The notes: generated by a model not told the origin, from the sequence alone. Shown: positions 35,399 through 45,955, counted from the first letter of the stretch. The stretch is 64,000 nucleotides of DNA from an uncultured Bacteroidales bacterium (GCA_900541925.1 UQMB01000004.1:1-64000), one strand, 5' to 3'. Made by a program: numbers and translations.

Positions 35399-37345
35399 TT
35401 AGTCTTTGTAGTTACGGGTGGCAACCTTGATGAACTCATACTTGAGAGGTTCTTTATGGAGTTCCGGTTCAACTCCCTCTCCCTTGTATTCCCATGCAGC
35501 CACATACATATAGTGCTCATCGTCACGCTTGGCCTCGCCTTCCTCGGTCTGGCTTTCGATACGGAAGTGTCCGCCGCAAGACTCGTTCCTGTTGAGGGCG
35601 TCGCGGGCCATAAGTTCTCCAATCTCGAAGAAATCCTCAAGACGGAGGGCCTTCTCAAGCTCCTGATTGAACTCATACTGTCCCCCAGGAACCTTGACGT
35701 TCTTATAGAAATCCTCCTTAAGTTCAGCAATCTCCTTGATGGCCTTCTTGAGACCTTCGGCGTCGCGGGCCATTCCGACATTATCCCACATGATGTTACC
35801 GAGCTTCTTATGGATGGAATCCACAGTCTTGGTACCGTTTATCGAGAAGAGACGGTCGATGCGCTCCTGTACAGCCTTCTCTGCTTCAACGAATTCCTTG
35901 GTGTTGACATCAGTCTTAGGCTCGGCGAATTTCTTGGAAAGGTAGTCTCCGATAGTCACAGGAAGCACGAAATATCCGTCAGCAAGACCCTGCATAAGGG
36001 CAGAAGCTCCAAGGCGGTTTCCGCCGTGGTCTGAGAAGTTGGCCTCACCTATGGCGTACAGTCCAGGAATCGTGGTCTGGAGGTCATAGTCAACCCAGAT
36101 ACCGCCCATAGTATAGTGGATGGCAGGATATATCATCATAGGCTCCTCCCAAGGGGAAGAAGCTGTGATCTTCTCGTACATTTCGAAGAGGTTTCCGTAG
36201 CGCTCGGCAACCCTCTTGTGACCGAGACGCTGGATGGCGTCCGCGAAATCGAGGAACACGGCCTTGCCTGTCTCGTTGACACCGAATCCGGCATCGCAAC
36301 GCTCCTTGGCTGCACGTGAAGCCACATCACGAGGTACAAGGTTTCCGAATGCAGGATAACGACGCTCAAGATAGTAGTCACGATCCTCTTCGGCAATCTG
36401 GGAAGGTTTGATCTCGTGCTTGCGGAGTTTCTCAACATCCTCAAGTTTCTTAGGTACCCAGATACGTCCGTCATTGCGCAGGGACTCGCTCATGAGGGTA
36501 AGTTTGCACTGCTGCTCGCCATGGACAGGGATACAGGTAGGGTGAATCTGCGCAAAACAAGGATTGGCGAAGTAAGCGCCCTTCTTGTAGCACTGCAGAG
36601 CTGCGGAACCGTTGCTGTTCATCGCGTTGGTAGAGAGGAAATATGCATTGCCGTAGCCGCCGGTGGCGATCACTACAGCATGTGCGCCGAACCTCTCAAG
36701 CTGTCCGGTCACAAGATTGCGGGCGATAATGCCCTTGGCCTGACCGTTGACAATCACGAGATCAAGCATCTCGTGACGAGGATATGACTTCACTGTACCT
36801 GCGGCAATCTCCTTATTCAGAGAAGCATAGGCACCGAGGAGAAGCTGCTGTCCGGTTTGACCCCTCGCATAGAAAGTACGGCTCACCTGCACACCTCCGA
36901 ACGAACGGTTGGCAAGGTATCCGCCATACTCGCGCGCAAAAGGAATACCCTGCGCGACGCACTGGTCGATGATGGCCGCACTCACCTCGGCAAGACGGTA
37001 TACATTGGCCTCGCGGCTGCGGTAGTCACCTCCCTTGATGGTGTCATAGAACAGACGGTAGACAGAGTCGTTGTCGTTCTGATAGTTCTTCGCCGCATTG
37101 ATACCTCCCTGCGCTGCGATGGAGTGCGCACGGCGCGGAGAGTCACTGATGCAGAAGATCTTGACATTGTAGCCAAGTTCACCGAGAGAAGCGGCTGCAG
37201 AAGCTCCGCCCAGGCCGGTACCTACCACAATGATTTCAAGTTTTCTCTTGTTGTTGGGACTCACCAGATGGATTTCAGCTTTGCGCTTCGTCCATTTGTT
37301 TTCAAGCGGTCCCTCAGGGATTTTGGAAATTAACTTGTCAGACAT
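35399..37345 (-). CDS. frdA: fumarate reductase/succinate dehydrogenase flavoprotein subunit
   Basis: 648 residues. Dinucleotide fold [19 protein letters not shown] near residue 41; [18 protein letters not shown], the covalent-FAD histidine region being SIAAQGGI (His of RRAHSIAAQ); and [13 protein letters not shown] end loop present as [18 protein letters not shown]. It belongs to the diheme (class B) family used by Bacteroides and Wolinella, judging by length and sequence. It lies 27 bases after ruvB instead of after a cytochrome b gene. Confidence 0.95.
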   Translation of the reverse strand: MSDKLISKIPEGPLENKWTKRKAEIHLVSPNNKRKLEIIVVGTGLGGASAAASLGELGYNVKIFCISDSPRRAHSIAAQGGINAAKNYQNDNDSVYRLFYDTIKGGDYRSREANVYRLAEVSAAIIDQCVAQGIPFAREYGGYLANRSFGGVQVSRTFYARGQTGQQLLLGAYASLNKEIAAGTVKSYPRHEMLDLVIVNGQAKGIIARNLVTGQLERFGAHAVVIATGGYGNAYFLSTNAMNSNGSAALQCYKKGAYFANPCFAQIHPTCIPVHGEQQCKLTLMSESLRNDGRIWVPKKLEDVEKLRKHEIKPSQIAEEDRDYYLERRYPAFGNLVPRDVASRAAKERCDAGFGVNETGKAVFLDFADAIQRLGHKRVAERYGNLFEMYEKITASSPWEEPMMIYPAIHYTMGGIWVDYDLQTTIPGLYAIGEANFSDHGGNRLGASALMQGLADGYFVLPVTIGDYLSKKFAEPKTDVNTKEFVEAEKAVQERIDRLFSINGTKTVDSIHKKLGNIMWDNVGMARDAEGLKKAIKEIAELKEDFYKNVKVPGGQYEFNQELEKALRLEDFFEIGELMARDALNRNESCGGHFRIESQTEEGEAKRDDEHYMYVAAWEYKGEGVEPELHKEPLKYEFIKVATRNYKD

Positions 37346-37372
37346 TGTACTTATTTTATATATTGTTATCTC

Positions 37373-38392
37373 TTAAAACAGTGTACTTTCTTCTTCTGCT
37401 CCCCTCTCAAGCCTGAGATGCCTGTAGGAGAGATCTGTGGCTATCCTGCCGCGCTGTGTCCGGACTATGAAGCCCTCCTTGATGAGGAAAGGCTCGTAAA
37501 CTTCCTCGAAAGTGCCCTGGTCCTCCCCTATCGCTGTGGCTATGGTGTTGGCACCGACAGGGCCGCCCTTGAACGTACAGATGATGGTCCGCAGTATCTT
37601 GTTGTCTATGGAATCAAGCCCGCGGGTGTCTATCCTCAATTTGTCGAGGGCGAACCTGGCAATCGCAAGATCGATGTGGCCGTCCCCCTTGACCTGGGCG
37701 AAATCCCGCACCCTCCGGAGAAGCGAGTTGGCGATACGCGGCGTACCGCGGCTGCGGAGAGCGATCTCGTCGGCCGCCTCCCTTTCAATCCCCACATTCA
37801 ATATGGAGGCGCTCCTGGTGATTATCCTCACCAGATCCGAGGTATCATAATATTCCAGACCGCAGTTGATGCCGAAACGGGCACGAAGAGGGGCCGTAAG
37901 CAGTCCGGCGCGGGTCGTGGCCCCCACAAGCGTAAAAGGATTGAGGGATATGCGCACCGAGCGGGCGCCTGGCCCTTTGTCTATCATTATGTCGATGACA
38001 TAGTCCTCCATCGCAGAATACAGATACTCCTCCACTTCCGGAGACAGCCTGTGAATCTCGTCGATAAACAGCACATCGCCTTTGTCAAGCGAGGTGAGAA
38101 GGCCGGCGAGATCCCCGGGGCGGTCAAGCACAGGTCCGGAAGTGATCTTGATGTTCACCCCCATCTCATTCGCGATGATGTGCGCCAGGGTAGTTTTTCC
38201 GAGTCCCGGAGGGCCATGGAAGAGAGTGTGGTCAAGCGCCTCGCCCCTCATTTTCGCGGCCTCTATATATACCCGCAGATTGGACACGATCTCACCCTGA
38301 CCGGTGAAATCTTCCAACTCGTGGGGCCGGATAATTCCTTCTAAATCCTTATCTTTGCCCTCGTTTGTATTGTGCGGGTCAAAATCCGACAT
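37373..38392 (-). CDS. ruvB: Holliday junction helicase RuvB
   Basis: 339 residues from [11 protein letters not shown]+ motor with Walker [14 protein letters not shown] near residue 60, Walker B FIDEIHRL, sensor region [18 protein letters not shown], and a C-terminal winged helix ([16 protein letters not shown]). It drives branch migration with RuvA. A TATATTTG box at 38414-38421 is a likely promoter. The short gap downstream suggests it may share a transcript with frdAB, an unusual pairing. Confidence 0.96.
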   Translation of the reverse strand: MSDFDPHNTNEGKDKDLEGIIRPHELEDFTGQGEIVSNLRVYIEAAKMRGEALDHTLFHGPPGLGKTTLAHIIANEMGVNIKITSGPVLDRPGDLAGLLTSLDKGDVLFIDEIHRLSPEVEEYLYSAMEDYVIDIMIDKGPGARSVRISLNPFTLVGATTRAGLLTAPLRARFGINCGLEYYDTSDLVRIITRSASILNVGIEREAADEIALRSRGTPRIANSLLRRVRDFAQVKGDGHIDLAIARFALDKLRIDTRGLDSIDNKILRTIICTFKGGPVGANTIATAIGEDQGTFEEVYEPFLIKEGFIVRTQRGRIATDLSYRHLRLERGAEEESTLF

Positions 38393-38458
38393 CGCGAAAA
38401 AACAAATAGGATACAAATATAGTTCTTTTATTTATAAAAATTGAGTATTCTTAATGCT

Positions 38459-38657
38459 TGTTGATATTGTTGATAACTAAATCAATATTCTGAATATCAA
38501 TTTTTTGAGTGAGAGTTTAAAAGTTGAAAACAGTGTTGAGCCGGTGTTGACCGGGGTGTTGATAAAGCGGCGGAAGCTGATTTCAACAAATCGCCGGACT
38601 TGATCAACAGGTTTGCGAACAGGTTTTCAACAACCATAAAGGGATAAATGTTGATAA
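38459..38657. repeat. cluster of TGTTGA/TCAACA hexamers
   Basis: TGTTGA occurs at 38459, 38468, 38534, 38545, 38557 and 38649, and its complement TCAACA at 38583, 38604 and 38627. Three copies extend to TGTTGATAA, one base from the DnaA box complement TGTGGATAA. The stretch between ruvB and mfd is AT-rich on the ruvB side. It could be a DnaA-binding or other operator region; it holds no gene I can support. Confidence 0.5.
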
Positions 38658-41600
38658 GTACAAAATCTTGCGCTGAACTCCAGAAAAGGCTGGACAAGGG
38701 ACGCGGGGACATCTTCTGCCGCGGTTTATTCCTGTCCGCGCGCTGGATTGTGCTCTCAGGCGTGGTCAGGAAAGGGGTGCATTTTATAATCCTCCCGAAC
38801 ATAGAGGCGGCTGAGTACTGCACATCCGATCTGTATAATTTCGTTGACGGTGACAGGGTTTTCTTCCTTCCTGAGTCCGGGCGCAATGTTGAGCGCAGCA
38901 ACTATAAGTCATCTCTTGCGGTACAGCGTACAGCAGCCATCAGCTCCATAATTTCCGGAGAGGATGATCTCAAGCTTATAGTGTCCTACCCTGAAGCCAT
39001 AGCCGAAAAAGTCCCTTCTGTCAAGGAGATATCAGACTCCATCATGAGCATCCGCAAGGGTGACGAGATATCGCACGAGAAGATAGTGGCGGCGCTCTCC
39101 GCCGGCGGGTTTGAAAGGGTGGATTTCGTTTCCGCGCCCGGGCAGTATGCTATCCGCGGTTCACTTGTTGACATATTCTCATATTCAAACAATTACCCTT
39201 ACAGAATATCATTCTGGGGTGACGAGGTGGAGAAAATCAACTCTTTCGACTGCAACACCCAGCTTTCCACAGGAGAAGAGGACAATATCGAGATAGTGTC
39301 AGACGTGATGTCGTCCGGCAGCGAGGACGGACAGTGTATCCTCGAGATGCTCCCCGAGGGAAGCGTCCTCTGGCTCGACTCTTCCGATATGTATTCAGGA
39401 CAGGAGTTCTTCCAGTTTGCCGGAAACTTCCGCAAGGTATACATTGACATCCCTCTCGGCTCGCAGGCCGATGACGCTGTAGCATTCAACATAAGCCCGC
39501 AGCCGTCGTTCAACAAGAACTTCGAACTGCTCACCGAAGACATACGCGGCCGCATCGAGGGAGGCTACAAGGTCATGATTTTCGGGGACAAGGTTTCACA
39601 GCTGGACAGGATACAGTCCATATTGTCCCAGAACGGAGGTCTGATGCCTGAATTCGTCAAGGGCAAGAACATACACAACGGTTTCATCGACTCCGAAGAC
39701 AAGGTATGCTGCTATACCGACCACGAGATATTCGACCGTTTCCAGCGGGTGAGCTTGAGGCGGACCGTGGAGAAGAGCGAGCAGCTCACCATCAATGACC
39801 TGAATTCATTCAATATCGGGGACTATGTGGTGCACATAGACCACGGTGTGGGGATTTTCGGCGGACTTGTCAGGATGAGGGATGACAAGGGAAGAGTCAG
39901 GGAAGTAGTGAAGATCACATATAAAGACGGAGATGTGGTGTTCGTGTCCGTACATTCCCTCAACAAGATATCCCGTTTCCGCTCAAGCGACGGAGAACCT
40001 CCGCGCATCAGTAAACTCGGGTCCAAGACCTGGGGTGCGCTCAAGACAAGTGCCAAGTCCAAGGTTAAGGACATCGCCAAGCAGCTTATCCAGCTTTATG
40101 CCAAGCGTCGTTCATCCAAGGGGTTCGCGTTCTCTGCCGACACTTACCTTCAGGAGGAGCTTGAATCTTCGTTCATATTTGAAGACACCCCTGACCAGGA
40201 GATAGCCACGGCTGCCGTGAAGCGCGACATGGAAGATGACTGTCCAATGGACAGACTTGTATGCGGAGATGTGGGATTCGGCAAGACAGAGATAGCAGTG
40301 CGTGCGGCGTTCAAGGCCGCCACTGACGGGAAGCAGGTGGCCGTACTTGTCCCCACAACCATATTGTCCCTCCAGCACTACAACACATTCAGACAGAGGC
40401 TCCAGAATCTCCCGTGCACCATTGATTATGTAAGCCGGCTGCGCACTCCCAAGGAAACGGCCGAAATCAAGAAGAGGCTTGCCGCCGGGCAGATAGATAT
40501 TCTGATAGGTACACACAAGATTCTGAGCAAAGAGTTTGAATTCAAGGACCTTGGACTTCTTATAATCGATGAGGAGCAGAAGTTCGGTGTCAGCGCTAAA
40601 GAAAAACTCCGCGAACTCAAGCATTCCGTGGATACCCTTACCCTGACAGCCACCCCTATACCCCGGACCCTGCAGTTCTCGCTTCTCGGGGCGCGTGACC
40701 TCAGCATAATCAACACTCCCCCGCCCAACAGGATTCCGGTGCAGACAGAGATCATCCTTTTCGACGAGAAAGAGATAAAGAGCATCATCAATTACGAACT
40801 CAACCGCTCCGGGCAGATATTCTTCCTTCACAACAAGGTGGAGGAACTCCAGTCCATATACGAGATTCTGCACCGCCTTGTGCCGGATATGAAAATATGC
40901 GTGGCGCACGGACAGATGGAAGCTTCCAGACTTGAGAAGATAATGCTGGACTTTATGCGTGGAGACTATGACATGATGCTGAGCACCACCATCATAGAAA
41001 ACGGCCTCGACATTCCTAACGCCAACACCATAATCATCAACCAGGCGCAGAATTTCGGACTCAGCGATCTCCATCAGCTCCGCGGCCGCGTGGGACGCTC
41101 CAACAAAAAAGCCTTCTGTTATCTCATTGTGCCTCCGCTTGTGAGCATCACCGATGATGCCAGACGCAGGCTGAAAGCCATAGAAGAGTTCTCTGATCTG
41201 GGGAGCGGATTCAATATAGCGATGCAGGACCTTGATATCCGCGGTGCCGGCAATCTGCTCGGCGCCGAGCAGAGCGGCTTCATCACTGAGATGGGTTTCG
41301 AGACATACCAGAAGATACTTGCCGAGGCGATGGAGGAACTTGGAGTGGAGACAGGCATGAACCTGCACAACGAAAGAAGCGTTTTTGTCACCGAGTGTAC
41401 GATAGAAACAGATCAGCCGGCGCTCATCCCTGACGAGTACATGGACATAACTGCTGAGAAGATAAGAATCTACAGGTCAATAGATTCGATGTCTTCAGAC
41501 AAGGAGATAGACAACTACGCCAAGCGTCTGGAAGACCGTTTCGGGACTCTTCCTGAGGAGGTGAAAAACCTTTTCCTTGTGGTGAAGATAAGGAATCGGG

Positions 41601-41836
41601 GGGCTGCGCTCGGGTTTGAGAAGGTCATCATAAAGAACGGTATCATGATAGCGTTCTTCGTGTCCAATCCCATGTCCCCGTACTATAAATCCGAGGTGTT
41701 CGAGAAAGTGATAGGGAGAATCAGCGACATGGGCGGGAAACTGGAACTCAAGCAGGTTGAGAACAAACTCAAGATTGTGGCGCGCGGCGTGCCTTCTCTC
41801 GCAGTAGCTTTCAATATACTGAACCGTCTCAGTTGA
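38648..41836 (+). CDS. mfd: transcription-repair coupling factor Mfd
   Basis: 1062 residues, slightly short for the family. The N-terminal UvrB-like part ends before a CarD-like RNA-polymerase-binding domain (NIGDYVVHIDHGVGIFGG near residue 391). The RecG-like motor follows with Walker A GDVGFGKTE near 540 and DEEQ near 641, then TATPIPRTL, a second RecA fold with LRGRVGRSNKKAFCYL, and the TRCF C-terminal domain. It removes RNA polymerase stalled at lesions and recruits UvrA. The ATG itself lies in one of the TGTTGATAA repeats. Confidence 0.96.
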   Translation: MLISTKSCAELQKRLDKGRGDIFCRGLFLSARWIVLSGVVRKGVHFIILPNIEAAEYCTSDLYNFVDGDRVFFLPESGRNVERSNYKSSLAVQRTAAISSIISGEDDLKLIVSYPEAIAEKVPSVKEISDSIMSIRKGDEISHEKIVAALSAGGFERVDFVSAPGQYAIRGSLVDIFSYSNNYPYRISFWGDEVEKINSFDCNTQLSTGEEDNIEIVSDVMSSGSEDGQCILEMLPEGSVLWLDSSDMYSGQEFFQFAGNFRKVYIDIPLGSQADDAVAFNISPQPSFNKNFELLTEDIRGRIEGGYKVMIFGDKVSQLDRIQSILSQNGGLMPEFVKGKNIHNGFIDSEDKVCCYTDHEIFDRFQRVSLRRTVEKSEQLTINDLNSFNIGDYVVHIDHGVGIFGGLVRMRDDKGRVREVVKITYKDGDVVFVSVHSLNKISRFRSSDGEPPRISKLGSKTWGALKTSAKSKVKDIAKQLIQLYAKRRSSKGFAFSADTYLQEELESSFIFEDTPDQEIATAAVKRDMEDDCPMDRLVCGDVGFGKTEIAVRAAFKAATDGKQVAVLVPTTILSLQHYNTFRQRLQNLPCTIDYVSRLRTPKETAEIKKRLAAGQIDILIGTHKILSKEFEFKDLGLLIIDEEQKFGVSAKEKLRELKHSVDTLTLTATPIPRTLQFSLLGARDLSIINTPPPNRIPVQTEIILFDEKEIKSIINYELNRSGQIFFLHNKVEELQSIYEILHRLVPDMKICVAHGQMEASRLEKIMLDFMRGDYDMMLSTTIIENGLDIPNANTIIINQAQNFGLSDLHQLRGRVGRSNKKAFCYLIVPPLVSITDDARRRLKAIEEFSDLGSGFNIAMQDLDIRGAGNLLGAEQSGFITEMGFETYQKILAEAMEELGVETGMNLHNERSVFVTECTIETDQPALIPDEYMDITAEKIRIYRSIDSMSSDKEIDNYAKRLEDRFGTLPEEVKNLFLVVKIRNRGAALGFEKVIIKNGIMIAFFVSNPMSPYYKSEVFEKVIGRISDMGGKLELKQVENKLKIVARGVPSLAVAFNILNRLS

Positions 41837-41916
41837 AAGGGTTTTCAAGTTTTATTTAAAACTATACAAAACAACTTTTAAAAGTGTTAAATTTGCAGGC
41901 TCAGGATTTTTGAACT

Positions 41917-42645
41917 ATGCCCAATCTTCTGGTAATTAAAGGAAATACAGCTCTCAAGGCTGCGTGGTCTGATGGTGTCACCATCGGCAAGACTTTCCGT
42001 TATCAGGGTGAGAAGATGCTTGATTATCTGCTCTCCCTGATGGAGAAAGACAAGCCTGAAGTGCTCACCTTGGCTTCCGTCGACGGGGTCCCGCCAGAAG
42101 AAGAAGCTGTTCTGAGCCGTCAGTGCCGCCACTTGATCATACTTGACAGTTCGCATACCCACTATCTTCTGAAGTATGATTTTCCGGAGTATCTGAGTCC
42201 GGACAGGGCTGCCGGTCTTGTGGCCGCGAGGTTTCTCTTTAAGGGCAAGAATTGCACCGTATTTGATTTCGGCACCACTTTAAACATGGATTTCCTCGGT
42301 TCGGACGGTAGGTATCTCGGCGGCAACATCTCCCCCGGATGCCGGACGCGCTTCAAGGCACTCAACCGTTATTCCAAGGCTCTTCCCCTTGTCGATACAC
42401 CAGAAAACGTGTCTCCTGAGGGAAGTTCAGTCCAGTCTTCTATAGAGTCCGGAGTCATTTTGGGCATAATGTTTGAAATAGAGGGCTACATCAAATCTCG
42501 TCAAGACAATATTGTGATTTTTACAGGTGGGGACGCAATTTATTTTGCCAAGAAGATGAAAAACTCCATCTTTGTAGTCTGCAATCTTGAATTGATGGGA
42601 TTGGCCATTATTACTGAAGATTATGTCAGCAAGAATATCAAATAG
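41917..42645 (+). CDS. coaX: type III pantothenate kinase, divergent
   Basis: 242 residues, normal length. CoaX features are GNTALKAAW at the start, SPDRAAGLVAARF near 94, DFGTTLNMDF near 117 and YLGGNISPGCRTRFKAL. However, the first motif reads VIKGNT where the family has (V/I)D(I/Q)GNT, so the first active-site Asp is replaced by Ile. Activity may be reduced, or the acid may be supplied elsewhere. It heads a run with an outer-membrane protein, TPR protein, lptC and ppiD, overlapping the next gene by 23 bases. A TAAATTTG box lies at 41888-41895. Confidence 0.85.
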   Translation: MPNLLVIKGNTALKAAWSDGVTIGKTFRYQGEKMLDYLLSLMEKDKPEVLTLASVDGVPPEEEAVLSRQCRHLIILDSSHTHYLLKYDFPEYLSPDRAAGLVAARFLFKGKNCTVFDFGTTLNMDFLGSDGRYLGGNISPGCRTRFKALNRYSKALPLVDTPENVSPEGSSVQSSIESGVILGIMFEIEGYIKSRQDNIVIFTGGDAIYFAKKMKNSIFVVCNLELMGLAIITEDYVSKNIK

Positions 42646-43933
42646 ACTGATGTCCGCTTTTGTACTCCTGCTGTGCGCCTCCTTTGCGGCGCACGGTCAG
42701 GCTTATAGCGGCTATTCACCATACTCTATATTCGGAGTAGGTGATTTGAGCCGACAGGGCACGGCCTACAACAGGACCATGGGAGGAGCAGGAGTGGCTA
42801 CGAGGAGCAACAGGTTCATAAACATACTCAATCCTGCTGCCGTGACGGCGAGAGATTCTCTTGCCTTTATGGCTGACTTCTCACTGTACGGTGACAATAA
42901 AGTGTTTGCGCAGAACGACATAAAGTCTGTCAACAACACTTTCAACATCAACGACTGCGTCATATCTTTTCCGCTTTGGAGCACTTCCGCGATGATGGTC
43001 GGCATATCTCCGTACAGCGACACTGGTTTCGGGTACTCATTTGACTATACCGACCCGGAAGTGATAGGCCAGACGGGGAACATCTCATACAGCGCAGCCG
43101 GAAACGGAAGCATATACAAGCTGTTCGCGGCTGCCGGCATCACTTTCTGGGACAGGCTTTCTGTGGGAGCCGAGATGGACTACTATTTCGGGAACCTCAC
43201 CAAGACCTTCACGACTTCCATCTCTGACGCTTCATACAACAGCATAAAGGGCAGCACATCACTTCAGGCAAGTGCAGTTGGGGGCAAGTTCGGTCTCCAG
43301 TATGAGCAGCCTCTGGGAAGCAAGTCCAAACTCACCTTCGGGGCCACATACTCGACCGGGGCCAAGATGAGGGGCTATTATGAAGATGCGAGATTTTCAG
43401 CAGGTTATGCGGCGTCCGACACGCTGTACTACAAGATGGATACTCTCGGCGTCACCAGATCCGCCCGGATAGCTTCAGAGATTGGAGCCGGAGTGTCATT
43501 CAAGTATGCGGACAAATGGATGCTTGCATTTGACTATACAAGGTCTGACTGGAGAGACTCTGGAATAGAGAACATCAGCGGGTTTTCGTCAAGCTCCCCT
43601 TTTGCCACATCACTTTCGGAGGCGTACAGGCTCGGGTTCGAGATAGTTCCTAACAGGAACGACATCCGATATTATTTCAACAAGGTGGCTTACAGGGCCG
43701 GAGCATACTACAAGAAGGAGAATTTCCTGCTGAACGGCAAGACCATCTCCTCGATGGGAGTGACACTCGGTGCCACGCTTCCGATATACAGATGGTACAA
43801 CGGTCTCACTCTCGGGGTGGAATTCGGACAGAGGGGGTCTCTCTCCGACGGCCTGATAAGGGAGAGGTATGTCAACTTCTCCGTGGGAGTGAATATTTTT
43901 GACATATGGTTCCAGAAACCAAGGTACGAATAA
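42623..43933 (+). CDS. FadL-like outer-membrane beta-barrel protein
   Basis: 436 residues with a signal peptide ending AAHGQ. The second ATG at 42650 would remove the basic n-region, so the first was chosen. GVGDLSRQGTAYNRTMGGAGVA and LNPAAVTA near the N-terminus resemble the FadL/OmpP1 superfamily as seen in Bacteroidota proteins of unknown role. The rest is alternating beta-strands ending in aromatic residues (VNIFDIWFQKPRY). Probably outer-membrane; substrate unknown. Confidence 0.8.
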   Translation: MSARISNRLMSAFVLLLCASFAAHGQAYSGYSPYSIFGVGDLSRQGTAYNRTMGGAGVATRSNRFINILNPAAVTARDSLAFMADFSLYGDNKVFAQNDIKSVNNTFNINDCVISFPLWSTSAMMVGISPYSDTGFGYSFDYTDPEVIGQTGNISYSAAGNGSIYKLFAAAGITFWDRLSVGAEMDYYFGNLTKTFTTSISDASYNSIKGSTSLQASAVGGKFGLQYEQPLGSKSKLTFGATYSTGAKMRGYYEDARFSAGYAASDTLYYKMDTLGVTRSARIASEIGAGVSFKYADKWMLAFDYTRSDWRDSGIENISGFSSSSPFATSLSEAYRLGFEIVPNRNDIRYYFNKVAYRAGAYYKKENFLLNGKTISSMGVTLGATLPIYRWYNGLTLGVEFGQRGSLSDGLIRERYVNFSVGVNIFDIWFQKPRYE

Positions 43934-43949
43934 ACAATCACCAATGATA

Positions 43950-45278
43950 ATGAAAAGAATAACACTTGCAATCCTGTCTTGTGCTGCGCTGGCATTGTGC
44001 GGCACAGATGTTTTTGCCCAGGGAAAATGGGGTGCGGACAGTGCTGAATGTATCACGTACATGTCCTATTACAAAGAGTACTACAAGCAGAAGGCTTATG
44101 ACGAGGCCCTTCCGAACTGGAGAAAAGCGTACTCACTCTGCCCTGCCACCGCAAGTCAGAACATGCTCATTGACGGTACTTCCCTGCTCCGCAGGCTTAT
44201 CGCCAAGAACGAGTCGAATGCGGCTTACAAGGAAGCTCTCGTGGACTCTCTCCTCACGCTTCACGACACCAGGGCCCAGTATTACCCTAAATATGCCGTG
44301 ACGGCCCTCAACAACAAGGGTCTTGACATGTCAAAGTACCTGACTTCAAATCCTCAGAAACTATACGACGGATATGAGGGCATCATAGCCAACAACAAGG
44401 AGCAGACCAAGGTCTCCTTATTCCTTTTCGACCTCCAGGCCGCCATCGAGCTTTTCCAGGCCGGCACCCTTGATGCCGAGACTGTCATCAACCTCTATCA
44501 GAGGAATATCGACTACATCGACAAGGCGCCTGTAAGGAATGATATCGAAGGAGAGCAGATCAATAATGTCAAGTCCGACATGGGCAACCTCTTCGCTGCC
44601 AGCAAGGTGGCCAGCTGTGACCATCTTCTCGCCATCTACACCCCGCGTCTTGAAGCCGATCCGGACAACCTCGATCTCGCTTCAAGCATAGTCAAGACTA
44701 TGAGCCTTGCCGAGGACTGCACCGACAACGACCTCTTCCTCAAGGCTGTCACGACCATGAACAGGATCAATCCGTCATCAAGCTCCGCATACTACCTCTT
44801 CAGGCTCCATTCCGGCAAGGGTAATGTCGATGAGGCCATAACCTACATGGAGGAGGCTATCGCGAGCGAGGAGTCTGACGCCACGACAGACACCGAGTGG
44901 AAATATGAACTTGCCACATTCTGCTTCAAGAGCGGCCTCAACGCCAAGGCTGTGGAGTATGCCTCCCAGGTGGCCGAGAACTCAGAGGAGCTTGCCGGCA
45001 AGGCATACTTCCTTATTGGTACGATTTGGGCTTCAACCCGTTGCGGAGGAGACGAGATTTCAAGCCGCGCTCCGTTCTGGGTTGCATGCGACTACATGAA
45101 CAAGGCCAAGAACGCCGATCCTTCTCTTGCCGAAAGTGCGACAGACCACATCAGGCAGTACAGTTCATACTTCCCTCAGGCAGCCGAGGCATTCATGTAT
45201 GATATCACCAACGGACAGTCATACACGGTAGTCTGCGGAGGTATGCGCGCTACGACCACAGTCCGTACATCTAAGTAG
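43950..45278 (+). CDS. periplasmic TPR-repeat protein
   Basis: 442 residues from MKRITLAIL; an ATG two codons earlier is also possible. The signal peptide ends DVFAQ. The mature protein is all helical with TPR-like pairs, e.g. YYKQKAYDEALPNWRKAYSL near 40 and SSAYYLFRLHSGKGNVDEAI further on. Such proteins usually scaffold envelope complexes. Its place between an outer-membrane barrel and lptC suggests a role in envelope biogenesis, but no specific partner is evident. Confidence 0.75.
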   Translation: MKRITLAILSCAALALCGTDVFAQGKWGADSAECITYMSYYKEYYKQKAYDEALPNWRKAYSLCPATASQNMLIDGTSLLRRLIAKNESNAAYKEALVDSLLTLHDTRAQYYPKYAVTALNNKGLDMSKYLTSNPQKLYDGYEGIIANNKEQTKVSLFLFDLQAAIELFQAGTLDAETVINLYQRNIDYIDKAPVRNDIEGEQINNVKSDMGNLFAASKVASCDHLLAIYTPRLEADPDNLDLASSIVKTMSLAEDCTDNDLFLKAVTTMNRINPSSSSAYYLFRLHSGKGNVDEAITYMEEAIASEESDATTDTEWKYELATFCFKSGLNAKAVEYASQVAENSEELAGKAYFLIGTIWASTRCGGDEISSRAPFWVACDYMNKAKNADPSLAESATDHIRQYSSYFPQAAEAFMYDITNGQSYTVVCGGMRATTTVRTSK

Positions 45279-45305
45279 GACTTGGGCGGTTCGACGATCA
45301 GATCA

Positions 45306-45911
45306 GTGAAGTTACTGGCAGTCACTTTTGTGGTTGCCAGTAATTTCGTTTCCTGCAGCAAGGGTATCGCCGAGGCTGACAAACTCGACTTGAGCACCAC
45401 TCCTGTCCAGACGGTGGACGATGTGTTCGCCGTGCAGACCAAGAACGGAGAGATGGGTATGAGGATGGAGGCGGTAAGACTCGAGAGATACAACAAGGAC
45501 GGCACCAAAACCGACCTTTTCCCAGCCGGGGTGTCCGTGTTCGGATACAACGAAGAAGGCCTTCTGGAGTCAGTCATAGTCGCCGATGAAGCCGAGCATA
45601 CAGTGCCGTCGTCAGGCGACGAGATATGGAAAGCCTACGGTAATGTGATACTTCACAATGTGCTGAAGCAGGAGACCATGGAGACCGACACCATATTCTG
45701 GGACAGCAGCAAGAAGGAGATATATACCGACTGTTATGTCAAGATGTACTCCCGTGACATGTTCGCCCAGGGCTATGGGATGCGCTCCGATGACCGTATG
45801 CGTAACGCCAAACTGAACAGCCCTTTCAATGGCTATGTGGTGACGGTCAGGGATACTACGGCGGTTATAATTGATTCTGTGAATTTTATTGGCCCGTTTC
45901 CAAAAAAATAG
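45306..45911 (+). CDS. lptC: LPS export protein LptC (lipoprotein form)
   Basis: 201 residues from a GTG start that gives a lipoprotein signal with Cys near residue 17 (VASNFVSC). A TTG eight codons upstream is the alternative. The body is a series of beta-strands as in LptC: VQTKNGEMGMRMEAVRLERY, then IWKAYGNVILHNV and FWDSSKKEIYTDCYVKMY, ending near IDSVNFIGPF. It would bridge the inner-membrane Lpt transporter to the periplasmic LptA bridge. Followed by ppiD after 44 bases. Confidence 0.8.
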   Translation: MKLLAVTFVVASNFVSCSKGIAEADKLDLSTTPVQTVDDVFAVQTKNGEMGMRMEAVRLERYNKDGTKTDLFPAGVSVFGYNEEGLLESVIVADEAEHTVPSSGDEIWKAYGNVILHNVLKQETMETDTIFWDSSKKEIYTDCYVKMYSRDMFAQGYGMRSDDRMRNAKLNSPFNGYVVTVRDTTAVIIDSVNFIGPFPKK

Positions 45912-45920
45912 TTAAATTCG
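45889..45920 (+). promoter_or_regulatory. possible ppiD promoter
   Basis: TTG (45889-45891), 21 bases, then TAAATTCG, one mismatch from TAnnTTTG. It overlaps the end of lptC and could add transcription of ppiD. Confidence 0.35.
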
Positions 45921-45955
45921 CAGCCCTATTGGAAAAATTCAAAAATTAAGATAAA

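Noticed and set aside
40112..41368. 418-codon minus-strand frame opposite mfd
   Set aside because: Shadow of mfd. It has no family features, and mfd motifs are intact on the plus strand.
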